Positions 10,145-23,200 are shown, counted from the stretch's first letter. The stretch is DNA of 64,000 nt from Bilabrum cf. latius (GCA_965178125.1 OZ237773.1:515344-579343); one strand, 5' to 3'. Made by a program: numbers and translations. The notes: generated by a model not told the origin, from the sequence alone.

Positions 10145-13100
10145 TCAGTTGTCCACTTCCGGGATCATCTCATCCAGCTCCTGCTCCAGCTGCCTCATCT
10201 CCGCGGAGGAGGGCCGCAGGCTAGGCCCGTGTGCAGCCCGCTAGGCCCTAGACGAGGCCAGCGGGCGGGGCCGCCGCTGCACCGGGCTGCTCAGCGGCGT
10301 GGTGGAGGGACGTCCCGCTGCCGGACCACTCACTGCTTCCGCTGCCTCTGCGGCGCTGGCCATCCCCTCTAGCGCGAAGCTGTCGTCCAGCGACACCCCC
10401 CTCCCACCCCCACTGCCACTACCAGACTCGCTATCACCCGATTTCGAGAAGCCCCCCACCCCTCCCCTAGGCCCCTGCCCCGCCAAGGCAGCGAGTAGAT
10501 CAGCCTCGAGCGCACCTGCTCTCCGCCGGGCCTGCGACGGAGACAGCCACCGGTGGCGGGGCCTAGAGCGGCGGCTGTCCCCAGCATTAGCACCCGCAAT
10601 TGCGCCCAAATTGGCACAGCCCGAATGCGCAGCATCACCGGCACGGCTATCCGCGCCTGGCTCCAGACCTTGCCCTTGGCCTTGTCCTTGGCCTTGTCCT
10701 TGGCCTTGCCCTTGCCCCCGCCACTGACCCCGCTCGCGGTCGATGCTACCAACGGAAGCTGTCACGCTGGCTCGACTGGAGAGATGTGGGCGGTTCGCAC
10801 CTCCGTGCAGTGCACCCGCGCCCCCGCCCCACCTGCGGTCGGCATGCTCTCGGGCTCTGTCCCCGTCTCCGGCAAGCAGCCCCGGCCCCATGCCTGTCCC
10901 TGTCGCATCACCATACGGAGGGATTTCCCACGGGAGCCTGCTGTGCCTGTCCATCACTCCCCCCGGGCGCAGTCTCAGCGCTGCCTCCCCCAGCACCTGC
11001 ACCGGGGAAGCGGGTGTATCCGTGTCAAATGCAGCCGAAAGCATGGCCATGTCCTCCGGAGACAGCCACGAGGCAGGGGCGGACACACCCCCACCCAGGT
11101 CCTCTCCCCCTCCCTCTCCCTCTCCCTCCTCCCGGCCCCCCTCCAGTTCCACATCTCCATCGCTGAGAGCATCCCCGCGAGCCCCTTCACCTCCATCGCG
11201 GCCCCCCCCCTCCCCCTCCCTATCCATCTCCCCGCCTTGCTCCCGACTGGACCTTCCGCTGCTGCCAGTCGCGAACCTCACGTGGAAGTCCGCCCTCTTC
11301 CTCCGCTGGATGGCAGAGGAGGCGCTGGACCTGGACATGGACATGGCAGAGGGGGCTCGGGAGGATGCGCTGCCCTCGTGGCCTTGACCTTGACCTTGAC
11401 CTTGACCATGTTCAAGCGCCTTACCATCCTATTCATCCTCGTTTCCTGCTTCGGCCCCGCGCTCCTCGTGCTAGCTGCGATCCACCCTTCGCATGTCCCC
11501 GTCCCCCGAGGACCCGGAGTCCCCTTCAGTGAGGACACCCCCCCACCCCGATCCAGCCTGGTACATCGCAGCGGCCAGATGAGGAGGCTGCCCCACGTCA
11601 TCGGCAGCCCCTCGGTCCACTGGGTCGAAGGCCAATCGGCCCCTGCCCCCCCCTGCAGGTCTTCCTGGCGGCCCCTGCAGCCCTCGAGGCACCGGGTGTC
11701 CATCCTCCGCACCGCCATCCCGGCTGTCGTCACCGTGTCCCGAGTTCGAGTCGCTGTCGCTGTCACTGTCGGTGGCCTCGTCATCATTACCACCCTTGTC
11801 TTCATCTTCATCTTCGTCATCGTCATCGTCCTCAAGAGCGTCACCATGGGACCCAGCAGCCCCCACTGAGGTCCTCCCGTCCTCGTCCTCGCCCTCGCTG
11901 TCCTGCTCCCGGTCCGCAACGGTGGGCAGCAGCCCGACGATGCCCCCTGCAACCGAGCCCCCCTTCTCCTTCTCGCTGCCCCCCACGTCCACCCGTCCAC
12001 CATGACCTCTCCTGGCCCCACCGGCCCTCCCCATCGCGCCGGTCTTCGTGCCCTGCTTGCGGCGCTTCTACGCGAAAGCAGCAGCTGACCCCGTGCCCCG
12101 GCGCGGCCTCCACCCGAACCGAGGCCGAGTGCCTGTGGTGGCGGAGGCGCCTCCCCCGCTGCCACTGCCGGGGGCTGGTACCTCGCGCCCTGCCCCGGAA
12201 CCCGCCCTGCCAGCCACACCGGTCTATGCGACTCCTGCCTGTCTATCCTCTTCCCCCCCCCTCCCCTCCTCGTCGTCGTGTCCCTCTCCACCTGGGCCCG
12301 ACCCAGCGCTCAGGCCCTCGCTGAAGGACCGGGGCCTTCGCCTCTATCCCCGCCCAATCCCACGACCCGCCCTTGCCCTTGCCCTTGCCTGCGCCGCAAC
12401 CACAGAGGCAGATGGACCCACATCATAGTCCGTGTCTGCGTCAGTCGGTACATCGCTCTCCCCGTCGTGATGGTGCTCCTGATTTCTACCCCTCTCATGG
12501 CGCATGCCCTCACTCGCTGGCACACCGTCCAGCTCCTATCCGATGCCTTCACCCTCCGCCTCCACCTCACGGATGCGTCTCCCGCGACCCACGTCTGCAT
12601 CGCCCACCACCCCAACCACGCTGCCACTCGCGCTCCCATTCCCACGCACGGGCTGGTGCGGGCCGGGGTCTCTCAACCGGTGTGACGAGTGCTACGCAGA
12701 GTCCCACCGGATCCCCCGCATCCTGCCACCTCCACCGGCGATGCCAGCCGGGGATAGATCCACGCCCCCCTCATTCTCACCACCATTGCCATCTTCCACA
12801 TCCTCCTCGCGCGCGCTGCCCTGTAGCCCAGGACCGCCCGCTGCCCCGGGCATCTGCCGCAGGGACGGTGACGGTGGCCTGGCCACCACAGAGGCCACCT
12901 CCACGTGTGACGCATCGTCCGCCACATCCCCCTCGACGTCCCCTCCTCCATCGCTGGTCCCCGCACCCGCCCGGGGCACACTCCCCACAGATGCTGCCTC
13001 CCGCCGGCTCCCCACAGCGGGCGAGAGAGCACCCCCCCCCTCACGGGACCCTCCACTCCCCCCCCTCTCTTCCATCCCATTCCCAGTGCCCGGATCCCCC

Positions 13101-14113
13101 GCATGGGTCCCCGCCGCAGACCGACTCCCCTCTGTCCTCGTCCCCAGCGTGGACCTGTCCCCGGCACTGGAGGCACCCCCCGCAGACCGCGCCCCTCCCC
13201 GGACACCCCCACCCCCTCGCGATCGAGGTGCAGGACGAGGAGGATCCACCCCCGCCACTCCCAGGCCGGGCCCACGGACCACGCCTGGCCGCCGCCCCCC
13301 TCGCCCGGGTTCATCCACCCCGCCCCCCGCCCTCTGCCCCGCCCGCCCCCGCTGCTCCTCTGGGTCCCCTTCATCGCGCTCCCCCGCGCGGATCCCCGTC
13401 GCGTCCAGCAGCCCCCCCGCGCTCACCACCGGAGGCCGCACGCCGCCCCGCCCCGAGAGCGCCTCCATCCTCGCCGATGCGTCCTCCTCGTCGTCTCCGT
13501 CCACGGCCAGAGTGGAGCCCGCGTACTGAGAGCTGGCGCTGCCGCTGCCGGCGCGCCCAACAAGTGCAGTGCTCGGCTGGCCAAGGTCAGGATGTGCCCC
13601 TTCCTCGAGTTCACGAGCGGCTTCGGAAGCGTCATCATCGCCGTCTGTGGAAGGGGCTAGGACGGATCGGTCCCCCGCTGTGACCGCCACCGATGATGCG
13701 CTGCCGATGCCTCGACGCGATGCCTCGAAACCCTCATCGCCGCCAGGATCGGACGAATCGTCCTCGAAGCCGACAGAGCTCTGGCCAACACTATTTGGTT
13801 GCGTAGACCACCGCCCGCTTACAGGCACGCGGCCATTCACGGGCGGCTCGGGGTTGCTTCGGAGCGCCCTGGACCTGGCTCGGAGAAGCCCGCTGAGGGT
13901 TCGATTTTCTGGGCCACTCAAACGGGCAGATGGTGGCATACGACTTGCATTTCTGGACGGCTGTCGCCCGTCAGTGCTTTGGATTGCATCACCAGAGCCA
14001 ATCGAAGAGATTGTTGCGCCTAGCTCTGAAAAGGCGGAGGCTGAAACATGCCCACTGCGGTGGAGATCACGAAGCTTCGAAAGCAGGTCACTCAGCTAAA
14101 TATTTTCATCCAT
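10145..14113 (-). CDS. Very large disordered acidic/Ser-Gly-rich protein (1,322 aa), unknown
   Basis: Not recognised. One intron-free frame runs from MDENIQLSDLLSKLRDLHRS to TGA at 10145 with nine in-frame TAG codons read as Gln (for example 12692, 11471 and 10241). The first 40 residues look helical. Most of the rest is low-complexity: Gly/Arg/Ser-rich blocks, a run of Asp/Glu at about residues 755-790, a (Gly-Gln)n tract near 10650-10725, and short basic patches such as RRKRADFHVRF. The C-terminal 25 residues look helical again (MRQLEQELDEMIPEV). The start lies 146 bp from the divergent CCT8 start. Frame continuity over 4 kb with no TAA or TGA, and acidic composition unlike the opposite-strand frames, support this strand. 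Some internal stretch could be intronic. Confidence 0.6.
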
Positions 14114-14259
14114 TGCGAAGTGGCACCTCGCTCGGCCACCCCCACGGCCGACAGTAAACCGTGGAGCGACCCAAGCCCGCTCTTGGTTCCGCTAGATTGC
14201 GCGGCAACAGTTCGAAATCATGCGCGCCGGCCGCATACTCGGCTTCGCGTGATAGCACC

Positions 14260-16123
14260 ATGGCGGGCAAGATGCGCATGGGAATGAGATAGCCCGGTAT
14301 GACCGGATTGTTGAAGGATGGGTACAAGCACATGGAAGGACTGGAAGGTGCCATCTTGAAGAATGTAGAGGCGTGCAAGAAGCTGTCTGGCATTACCCGG
14401 ACCTCCTTGGGACCAAACGGGATGAACAAGCTGGTGATCAACCACTTGGAAAAAATATTTGTTACGAGTGATGCGGCAACTATTGTGCAGGAGCTGGAAG
14501 TGCAGCACCCCGCAGCGAAAATGTTGGTCATGGCAGCACAGATGTAGGAAAACGAGGTGAGATACACGGCTCAGCGGGTTTCCCGAGGTGTGCGGCGCGC
14601 GCCCGCACGGGCCTATTCAATACGCCATCTTGCCAAGCACCATACATTTGAGTGACGCAGGTAGGTGATGGCGCGAACCTTGTGGTCACGTTTGCTGGCG
14701 AGTTGCTTTCTCAAACCGACGAGCTTCTTCGAATGGTGAGCTAAACCAAGCATGAGGAACCACTGCATGCACCGTGCGAACTTGTGCCTGTCACACCGCC
14801 TTCTATGTTACGAGTCTGCCTATATTATCCCTGCAGGGAGTGCACCCCAGCGACGTTGTGACTGGATACCGGGCGGCTGCCGCCAAAGTCATGGAGCTGC
14901 TCCCGTCCCTCAGCACAGTTGATCTCGGGGAGGACGACGTCAGGGATCCTGCCAAGCTGGCCGTCCCGTTGCGCAGCGTGATCGCCGCCAAGCAGCTGGG
15001 CCTGGAGGGCGTGGTGGCGCCCCTGGTGGCGCAGGCATGCGTGAACGTGATGCCGGCCAAGCCCCGCAAGCCGTCGATCAACATCGACAACGTGCGCGTG
15101 GCGAAGATCGTCGGCGGCAACGTGCGGGACAGCCAGGTGGTCCGCGGCATGGTGGTGCTTCGGGACGCGGAGGGCACGATCAAGCACGTGGAGGGTGCCA
15201 AGGTGGCCGTGTTCGGGGTGGGGCTGGAGGCCTCCGAGACGGAAACCAAGGGGACGGTGGTGCTCAAGTCCGCGGAGGAGCTCAAGAGCTACACGGACGG
15301 CGAGGAGGCGCGCATGGAGGCCTCCATCAAGGCCATCGCGGACTCGGGGGCCACAGTCGTGGTGAGCGGGGGCAGCATCAGCGAGATCGCGCTGCACTAC
15401 ATCGAAAAGTTCGGTCTCATGGCGCTCAAGATCGTGTCCAAGTTCGAGCTGAGGAGGCTCTGCAGGGCCACTGGAGCCACCGCGCTGGTCAAGCTGGAGG
15501 CACCCACGGAGGCGGACCTGGGGCGGGCGGACGTGGTGTCGGTGCAGGAGCTGTCTGGGAGGAGGGTGGTGGTGGTGCGGCAGGACGACGAGGAGAGCGC
15601 CATCAGCACCATCGTGCTGCGAGGCGCGACCACCAGTCTGCTGGATGACCTCGAGAGGTCTGTGGACGGGGCCGTGAACGCCGCTAGAAACCTGTGCAGG
15701 GACGGGCGCTCCCTCCCAGGCGCGGGTGCCACCGAGACCGCGCTGGCCCTCAAGCTGGCCGAGTTCGCGGGCACCAAGACGGGCCTGGAGCAGTACGCCA
15801 TCACCAAGTTCGCCGATGCGCTCGAGGTGGTGCCCCGCACCCTGGCCGAGAACTCCGGCCGGTCTGCCACGGAGACCATGAGCCGATTGTTCGCGGAGCA
15901 CACGGCGGGCAAGGGGGCCCAGGGCGTGCTCATCGACCCTGAGTCGGCGGAGGCCACTGTGGACACGGAGGAGGAGGCCATCCACGACGGGTATGCCGCC
16001 AAGGAGAGCGCGCTCAAGCTTGCGGCTGACGCTGCTATCACTGTGCTGCGAGTCGACCACATCATCATGAGCAAGCAGGCGGGCGGACCCAAGCCCAGGG
16101 CTCCGGGGCCGCCCGACATGTGA
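14260..16123 (+). CDS. CCT8: T-complex protein 1 subunit theta (CCT8)
   Basis: Theta subunit of the cytosolic CCT/TRiC chaperonin, the ATP-driven ring that folds actin and tubulin. Exons 14260-14556, 14661-14735 and 14837-16123 (introns 104 and 101 nt) encode 552 residues, the normal length. Diagnostic theta segments are present: TSLGPNGMNKLVINHLEKIF, TSDAATI, LEVQHPAAKM, NVRVAKI and the C-terminal RVDHIIMSKQAGGPKP. Two TAG codons are read as Gln: residue 11 and residue 96, the latter in AAQMQENEV followed by GDGAN, where orthologues carry Gln. The nucleotide-binding GDGT motif is GDGA here, and the usual GGGATE is GAGATE. The stop is TGA. Confidence 0.95.
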
Positions 16124-16500
16124 GCGCCTGGACGCGGCCTATCTTGGCCTCATATTGGAGAGAGGGAGGGAGCATGCCTCTGCATGTTCGTTGCAGTGTG
16201 ATGAGTGAGGTGCCAAAACAAGATGAATGCAGAATGCAGAATGCAGAATCGGCTGAAATAACGATCATGCATAAAATCACCGTATTTGTCTCTCTCTCCC
16301 ATCGGATGACTGAAGCTAGCTCCGCCCTTGAACACCCCTGGGCACCTGCCTCCCCGGAGCGAGAGAGCTCAGTTGCCCTCCATGGGCACCTGCCTCCCAG
16401 GAGCGAGAGAGCTCAGTTGCCCTCCATGGGCACCTGCCTTCCAGGAGCGAGAGAGCTCAGTTGCCCTCCATGGGCACCTGCCTCCCAGGAGCGAGAGAGC
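16124..16500. other. Convergent intergenic region between CCT8 and HGD
   Basis: The spacer between two gene 3' ends. Its right half (from 16343) is a 44-bp tandem array, annotated separately. A short AATGCAG tandem lies near 16225-16248. Confidence 0.7.
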
Positions 16501-16518
16501 TCAGTTGCCCTCCATGGG
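16343..16518. repeat. 44-bp tandem repeat, four copies, overlapping the HGD stop codon
   Basis: Four copies of a 44-bp unit beginning CACCTGCCTCCC and ending CTCCATGGG, nearly identical (single-base differences in the first and third). The last copy covers the final codons and TGA of HGD (16501-16503). The array is therefore a tandem expansion of that gene's 3' end into the spacer. Confidence 0.93.
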
Positions 16519-18251
16519 GTACGAGGCCTCCATGCCGGCAGACGCGGAGGAGGAGGAGGCAGGCACTGCGTCTGCCTTTGTCAGCGGCACTGCCACCACC
16601 CCGCTGGCACCGCCAGTAGCTGCCCCAGCACTGCTGCTGCTGCTAGAGGCCTTGGCTGCCTCCTTGACGTCAACGACCTTGACGTCAGGCGCGGCGGGGT
16701 TGAAGAGCTTGGGCACGGCAGCCCAGCACTTGGGGTAATCCATCTCCCTCTCGGGTGCCTCCAGGGCCCGCTTGGTGAGGGTCATGATGTACGTGGTCTC
16801 GAACATGAATGCGAGGCCACCAGAGAACCACTCGGGCTCGAGCTTAGCCTTCGAGGCACCAGCGAATGTGGGCGCGTCCGGGCCATGGGCCGACATGCAC
16901 GAGTGCAGGGAGGAGCCCCCGGGCACGAAGCCCACCTTAGCGTCGTACTTGCCGTAGATCATGCCCATGTACTCCGTCATGCAGTTGCGGTGGTAGTACG
17001 GGGGCCTGAAGGACCGGTGCATGGCCATCCAACGGGGAGGAAAAATCACGAAATCCGCCACTGCCACGCCCGGTGTGTCGCTCTAGCACGTGAGCACCGT
17101 GTAGATGGACGGGTCCGGGTGGTCCACCGTGACGCTGTTCATGCACACGAATGCCTCCAGGTCGTACTTGTATGGGACGTAGTTGCCGTGCCAGGCCACG
17201 ACATCGTAGGGAGAGTGCCCCTGCGTGTACCGGAACATCTTTCCTCCGAACTTGACCCTCACGGCCCACTCCACGCCCTCCCCGTCCTCGTCCTCGAAGC
17301 TCGCCACGGGGGTCAAAAAGTCCCTGGGCTGGGCCAGCCCGTTGGCACCGATGGGCCCCAGGTCGGGCAGCTGCAGGTGCCCCTGGTGGATCTCCAGCAC
17401 GTACCCGCGGGAGGGCCCGTCCACGTCGATGGAGAAACGCATGCCCCGGGGCAAAATCAGAATCTCCCTCGGCTTCACGTGCAGCCGGCCCGTCTCAGTC
17501 GTCACACGGAGGTCGCCCGTCTACGGGACCACCAGCATGTCTCCGTCCGAGTTGTAGAAGGAGCGCTTTTGAGGGGTCATGGAGGCTGCGCATGCGTACA
17601 AGTACACAGCCAGCCCCGACTTTGCCTTGGCAGACCCCGCCCCTGCCATGGCCGACAGGCCCTGGATGAAGTCCACCTTGGCATCGCTGGCGGGCAGAGC
17701 CTGCGGCTGCCAGCGCATGCGCTCCGGATGCACAGCCTCGCTCTCAAAATCGGCACAAATCCCATCGTGCTTGTCCTCCACCATGGGCCCGTGGCACACG
17801 CTGGGGCGGATGCGATACAGCCAGACTCTCTAGTTGCTCTTGCGAGGCGCCGTGAAAGCTGTGCCCGACAGCTGCTCCGAGTAAAGCCCGTAGGCGCACT
17901 GCGATTTTTATTTAAGCTCAATGAGAAGTACACAAAGTCCAGAACATTGATGGCGTGGGTTTCCTACAGCGTTCGAGAGTGCTGTGACTTGGTGTTGATT
18001 GCTGCACATCTTACAACTTGTGGGCTGTTCTAAGCTTTGGGAAGCGCGCCAGGGAGTGCCTCCGAGGCGTGCTCATTCCCAAAGCCAGAAATATACTTCA
18101 GACCGCCGTCTGTAACGTGGCCGCCATCTCTGGTCTCCCGTCCCCTGGAAACACCGGCTGCTGCTGACAGAGCGCCCGTTTTCTCCGGAGCTTCCGTCAT
18201 CTCGACGCGTGCCCGCTTCGCTGGTAGCTCTCCTGCTCCACTAGCTGCCAT
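16501..18251 (-). CDS. HGD: Homogentisate 1,2-dioxygenase
   Basis: Non-haem iron enzyme that opens the ring of homogentisate to maleylacetoacetate in tyrosine and phenylalanine breakdown. Exons 18015-18251 and 16501-17898 with a 116-nt intron give 544 residues, longer than the usual ~445 because of N- and C-terminal low-complexity extensions. The family core is clear: LKYISGFGNE, FYNSDGDMLVVP, PRGMRFSIDVDG, LPDLGPIGANGLA, VAWHGNYVPYKYDL. The iron ligands are kept: His in YYHRN, Glu in MTEYMG, His in SAHGPD. Four TAG codons are read as Gln, two at positions where human HGD has Gln (KAQNSPQV and VVPQTG). The stop is TGA. The start MAASGAG precedes the conserved core by about 50 residues. Confidence 0.95.
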
Positions 18252-20224
18252 ACTGTAAGGAAACAATGAGCAAAAGAAGCTGGAACAACCAGAAACTGCA
18301 AGATTCGACGAACACCTGGCCAAGCCGCCAAACTGCACGTTATAAAAATCGAATGTGCAGTGCATTGTGAGGAACTTTCGTGGTTTGGTTCGATTTTTTT
18401 TCCCACGTGCAGCATATTTGAGGCCACTCGTAGAGCCACTTTCCATCATTTAAGCCACAATCTATCCACAGAATTGTTAATATCAACTATATTTACATCT
18501 TATCACGGCACTAATATTGATGCTGCGCAGATCGAAAGCGTATTTCTGGACCAGCCAGTAGGTCCTGCCCTGGGCGGCAAGATCGCTGTCCTGTACATGA
18601 ACATTTTGTCCCTCTAACCCGCCTACAACACATGCAATATTCTCATAGAATCAAATGGGGCGCTGCATATTTACCGCATCCGGATTTTAGGCTCATAAAT
18701 GGACCAGCCACAACTGCTTCTCCAAACTGCAATCGCGTACCTGTAGCTCTAATAGAAGTGTTTCTACACTAAATGACCATCTCGTGGAGATATTTATATA
18801 CTTTAAAATAAATCGTGCCATCATGAAGTGATTTGCTTCATACGGCGTCGCTTTTCAAGGCAATGATCGACCTGCGAGATTGAACTCTATGCTGCTGTCT
18901 AGCGCATTCATCTTGTGTCCAGCAGACTCATATTGCAGATATATCGATAACTCAGAGTATATTTCGTCATATTAGATCTACAATGCACCATTGTACGGTC
19001 CAGCTGGTGAATTCAGAGTGAAGTGGTGACGATTTTTTTGGCTGTAGCTGCCGTCAAATAATCGATATTGGGTGTAACACCAGCTAATTACATAAATAAA
19101 TAATATTTAAGTTGTATTATGCCAATGATTATCACGTGTAGGCCTTCAGAAGCACTCGAGGGTGGTGTCCAGTGTCGTCGCAAGGATCCAGTGCTCCGAC
19201 CGGATGTCCAATAGATGGGCCACATACGGATTAAATGGCCACAAAATGGATTTGCATGCTTATTAGCTACAGCAATTGGGGATGCAGTAGTCGGTGATAC
19301 AAGTATGTGGTGTGCAAGCGGTAGATTATTTGAAGTGTCGTACTGGCACGAAGTCCCGATTTCTACCAAACAAACGGCACATTTCATATTATGGCCATCG
19401 TTGTGGTATGTAAATACTAACATTATACCTATTCAGCATAACGTAAGATATTTTACTGTAACGTGAATCGAGCAATACACGATTGTCCATCTTCATACAG
19501 CCACGCCAATCTCGTTGTTGTCTTCGAAATATGATTCATTTACTCCCACACTGCCGAGATTATGAATAACTAAGTACATTTCTTTAGTTTGGTGGCAGCG
19601 ATCATGCACGTCACGTTTGGAACTGCAGTATGTGCAGCTCCGGTTGCAGATCAGTTTCAGCCGAGCCGCGTGCGTAGACTAGCACCTAAATTGAGAATGA
19701 TATGCACAGTCTGGCGAGCTTCCTGTATTGCAGAATACATGAATATATAGCAGAGCCGATAAATTCATCAGTTTAAGGCTGGATACTTGCATGAACTCAA
19801 CCGGGGCTTGCGCGGTGCCATGGGTTCAACCAAGCCAGTCATAGGTGCTATGCAACTGAAAGTTGCCAAACCCACATTTTTATATCAATATATACCAGAT
19901 GGGACAGAAGGAATTTCGACATCGTCAGAATCAAGCAGCCCATTGGCGCCTATGCTATTTGTTCAAAAAGCTCCAGCGTACTCACGCCATATTTCTGGAC
20001 ACAAACAACACGAAAGCCAGCGCAATAAATAAATACGTCATATTTAATTTCATCTATAGCAGTTTTGGCGATGAACTGTCACTGTTGGTCGGGTGAATTG
20101 CAAAACGGGGGATTTTTCCCGGGATTTTTCCCAGACTGGCACAACCTGACGAGTGCCTGTGAACCGGTCCTGGCTGATCTGCTGATGGCGCAAGCGCGAA
20201 AATCACATGCAAAGCAAACTATGA
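18252..20224. other. AT-rich gene-poor island (about 2 kb)
   Basis: Between the HGD start and the DUF5107 stop the base composition falls clearly below that of the flanking genes. No frame shows a recognisable domain. Short protein-like stretches occur (near 18510-18616, ending LYMNILSL, and near 19215-19466), but I see no splice structure or family support. It could be a degraded insertion, regulatory DNA or an unrecognised RNA gene. Confidence 0.5.
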
Positions 20225-23200
20225 TTACTCCAGCGTGGCCAGGTGCACTGCAGCCCCCAGGTGCGCCGAGTCATGCTCCCGCAGCACCGCCTCCAGGTCC
20301 CGCCTGGCCGCGTCCTTGCGCCCGAGCCCGGCCTGGCCGAGCCCCCGGAGGAACTTGCATAGGCAGCGGTTGGCCGCTCCCAGGTCGGCCTCGAACACGA
20401 GGAACTCGGGCAGCGACACCGCGAAGAAATCGATCTCGGGCCTGTCCCCCTCGTGGTTGTCTCCGAAGTCAACCAGCCCCTGGAAGCTGCGCCGCGCCCC
20501 CGACTCGTCCCCCAGGGCCCTCCTGGCCAGCCCCTGGTAGAACTGCATCTCCGGGGGCTGGTCGTTGTAGTACATCTGGCCGCCGCTCACCTCCTCCTTC
20601 CCCTCGGCAGCCCGCCCCAGAGCCGCCCTCGCCTCCTGCTCCTGGCCCAGCCCACGGAGCGCCATGCCCCGCAGGTAGTCCACCACGTTCTCCCTGTGCC
20701 CCGGCAGCTTGCCCTCGCCCAGACTCTCCGGCCAGTGGTCCGTCAGCGCCAGCAGCTCCAGCGCCCGCCGCATCCCGGCCTTACCCCCCTCTTTCATCGC
20801 CTCCCGCGCGAGCCCCGCCACGGCCCACGTGAACTGAGCGGGTACCTTGCCCTCGCCCCCCTCCCAGGGCCTGAACTGCCGGCTCAGCACCAGGTCCAGC
20901 GCGTCCTGGTGTCTCCCCAGCCGGTTGAGCAGCGAGACCTGCTCCACGCACAGGTCGTCTCTCGAGGAAACCAGCGATGGGTGCTGCTGCAGGCGAGCCA
21001 GTCTCGTAGCAGGTGCCTCCTTGCGGCGCTTGGCCAGCTGGTCCAGCTCAAAGAGCACACGCGCGTCATTGGGCGCCAGCTAAAAGGCCTTCTTCAGGCA
21101 CTTCCACCCGGCCTCGTCGTCCTTGCTCACATTCACGAGGGCCAGTCCCAGGTTCCTGTGGGCCGTGGGCAGGCCCTCAGGGTCCCTCCTCACGGCCTCC
21201 CTCCAGCAGGCCATGGCCTGGTCCTTCTGCAGCCGGTCCATCCACAGGTTGCCCAGCTGGTACGGGGCCCGCCCGTCCTCGGGGCTCAGCCTCACGGCCT
21301 CCTCCAGCACCACCACATCCTCGGTTTTGTTGGGGAACACGGCCCCAACGGGGGCGCGGGCAGCGGCCTTGAGTTGCACATCCGCACGCTCCTCGAGCCC
21401 CGCCTCCCGCAGCACAGAGGCGAGGTGGTACCGCACCAGGCCCTCTGCATCTGCAGCTGCGGGCTGCACGAAGGGGGGCAGCTCGCCGCCCGTGCCCCTA
21501 GCGCGACCAGGCCCGCCGCAGTGGGAGTCCACCCACATCTCCAGCACCCGTGCAGCTGGGCCCAGCCTCCCCGCGGCCCTCAGGTCCAGTGCAAGCTCCG
21601 TCAGCGAGTTCCAGTCCATGCGGGACCTGGCCCTGAAGGTGGCCCAGCTCTCCTCCCCGGCGCTGCACAGCTCAAACAGCACGCCAAGGTTGAAAGGGTC
21701 CCTTCGGAGCTCCTTGCGAGCCAGAGCCAGGGCCTCCTTGCGCTGATCGGGAGAACCCGCCTCTAGCAGAAGCGCCACCAGGAGGTGCGTGGCGCGCCCG
21801 TTGTTCGAGTTGCGCTCCAGGCACATGCGCGCCATCTCCATCGCGTGCTCAGCGGGGGTGCAGGGAACAGGGGGGTCGCACGCCCCGCGAGCCGCCAGCC
21901 GAGCCAGCTCCAAGTAGGCGGGCTCCTGCCACGCGCTGCACCAGGCCGCCTTCCACAGGGCAGCCATAGCCTCTGCCTCCCGCGCGGCCCTCTTGGCGCT
22001 GCTCTCGCCCTCCAGCCGGCTCCTCTCCAGCCGCTGCTGGATGCATCGCCCCAGCAAAAAGTGGGCCTCGCCCTCTGCAGGGTTCCGGTTGTGCCTCGTC
22101 AGGCGGGTCACGGCCTGCCGCAGCAGAGGCTCTGCATCCCCCGGCCTGCCCCTGCGCATGAGAAGCCGACCCAGGGCGGTGTTGCAGCGGCTGTCGCCGG
22201 GGTCGCGCCGGAGGGCCTCCCGGTAATACGGCTCCGGGTCCCTGGTGGCGTGTCGGTACTGCTCCAGGTGCTGCCCAGCGAGGTAAAGGTCCTCCGTGGA
22301 GCCCAGGGTGGAGGGAGGACCGATCGGGCGGGCGGCATCGGGGGTGTCCGCGAGAGCCTTGGTGGGGTCCACGGCGGTGGCCTGCCCGGGGAGGGGCGCA
22401 TCGGTCGGCTTGGGGGAGTAGGCCACCAGTTCCCGGCCTGCTGCCAGCACGCGCACTTCCAAGGCATCCTCGCTGGTGCCTGCAGGGAGGCTGGCAGTTG
22501 ACTCGAAGGGGGCGGCGGGTGTGGCCCCCTGCCAGACCTCGTCCATCAGCACCTTCCCGGTGGTCCCGTCCTTGAGCTCAACGCGCACCTCAGGGTGCGA
22601 CGATGTCACGTGCGCGCGCACCGTGGCTCGCCTGCCACTGCCCTTGCCCTTGTTCCCGGTGCTCATTTCCAGTCCAACGCAGGCCGCTGCAGTCGCGTTG
22701 GCCAGCCGCCCCACCCCTCTGTACGGCATAAAGTACTGCGTGAATCTCTTCTCCTCCCCGGGCTGCAGGAACGTAAAGTCCGGCTGGTTCACGGTGAAGC
22801 AGCCGCACATGAGCTCAATGTACGGACCATCCGCGTCCGTCAGGTGCCTGTCCCAGGCCCTCCCAAAGTCCGCGTGCCCCCAGGTCCACTGCTTCTTGCC
22901 CGGGGCCACGTGCCTGTTGGCCACGTGCAGCAGCCCCGCCTGCTTGCCGTGGTCGTAGGCGCCCACAAAGTTGTAGTCGCTGTAGTAGGCCATGTAGCTG
23001 GTGGGCACAGGCACGTTGGCATATCTCGAGATGTCCGTGCCCCCCCCCGGCGCGGGCCCCTCCGAGTAGTCTATCTTGTAGTACTCCCCCCTCGCGATCG
23101 GGAAGGTGCTCACGTCTCGCTCACCGTGGTCCATCACGGCCGTCACGTCCAGCGGAAACATGGACTGGTGGTGCTTGTCCACGTGGAAGGCGGGGTTGGC

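Noticed and set aside
10553-13683. Long Pro/His-rich plus-strand frames opposite the disordered protein
   Set aside because: Their Pro/Arg/His/Cys composition is typical of antisense reading of GC-rich DNA, and the minus strand gives a single 4-kb frame with a sensible start and stop.
14260-16123. In-frame TAG codons as signs of pseudogenes or sequencing error
   Set aside because: They occur in nearly every gene, always as TAG and never TAA or TGA, with intact catalytic residues and at positions where orthologues carry Gln.
16343-16518. CRISPR array
   Set aside because: The 44-bp units are contiguous with no unique spacers, and the genome is eukaryotic. The arrays at 32437, 48046 and 63054 fail in the same way.
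16120-18033. A 637-codon plus-strand open frame opposite HGD
   Set aside because: It is antisense to a clearly conserved enzyme and arises from GC-rich codon composition; it shows no family resemblance.
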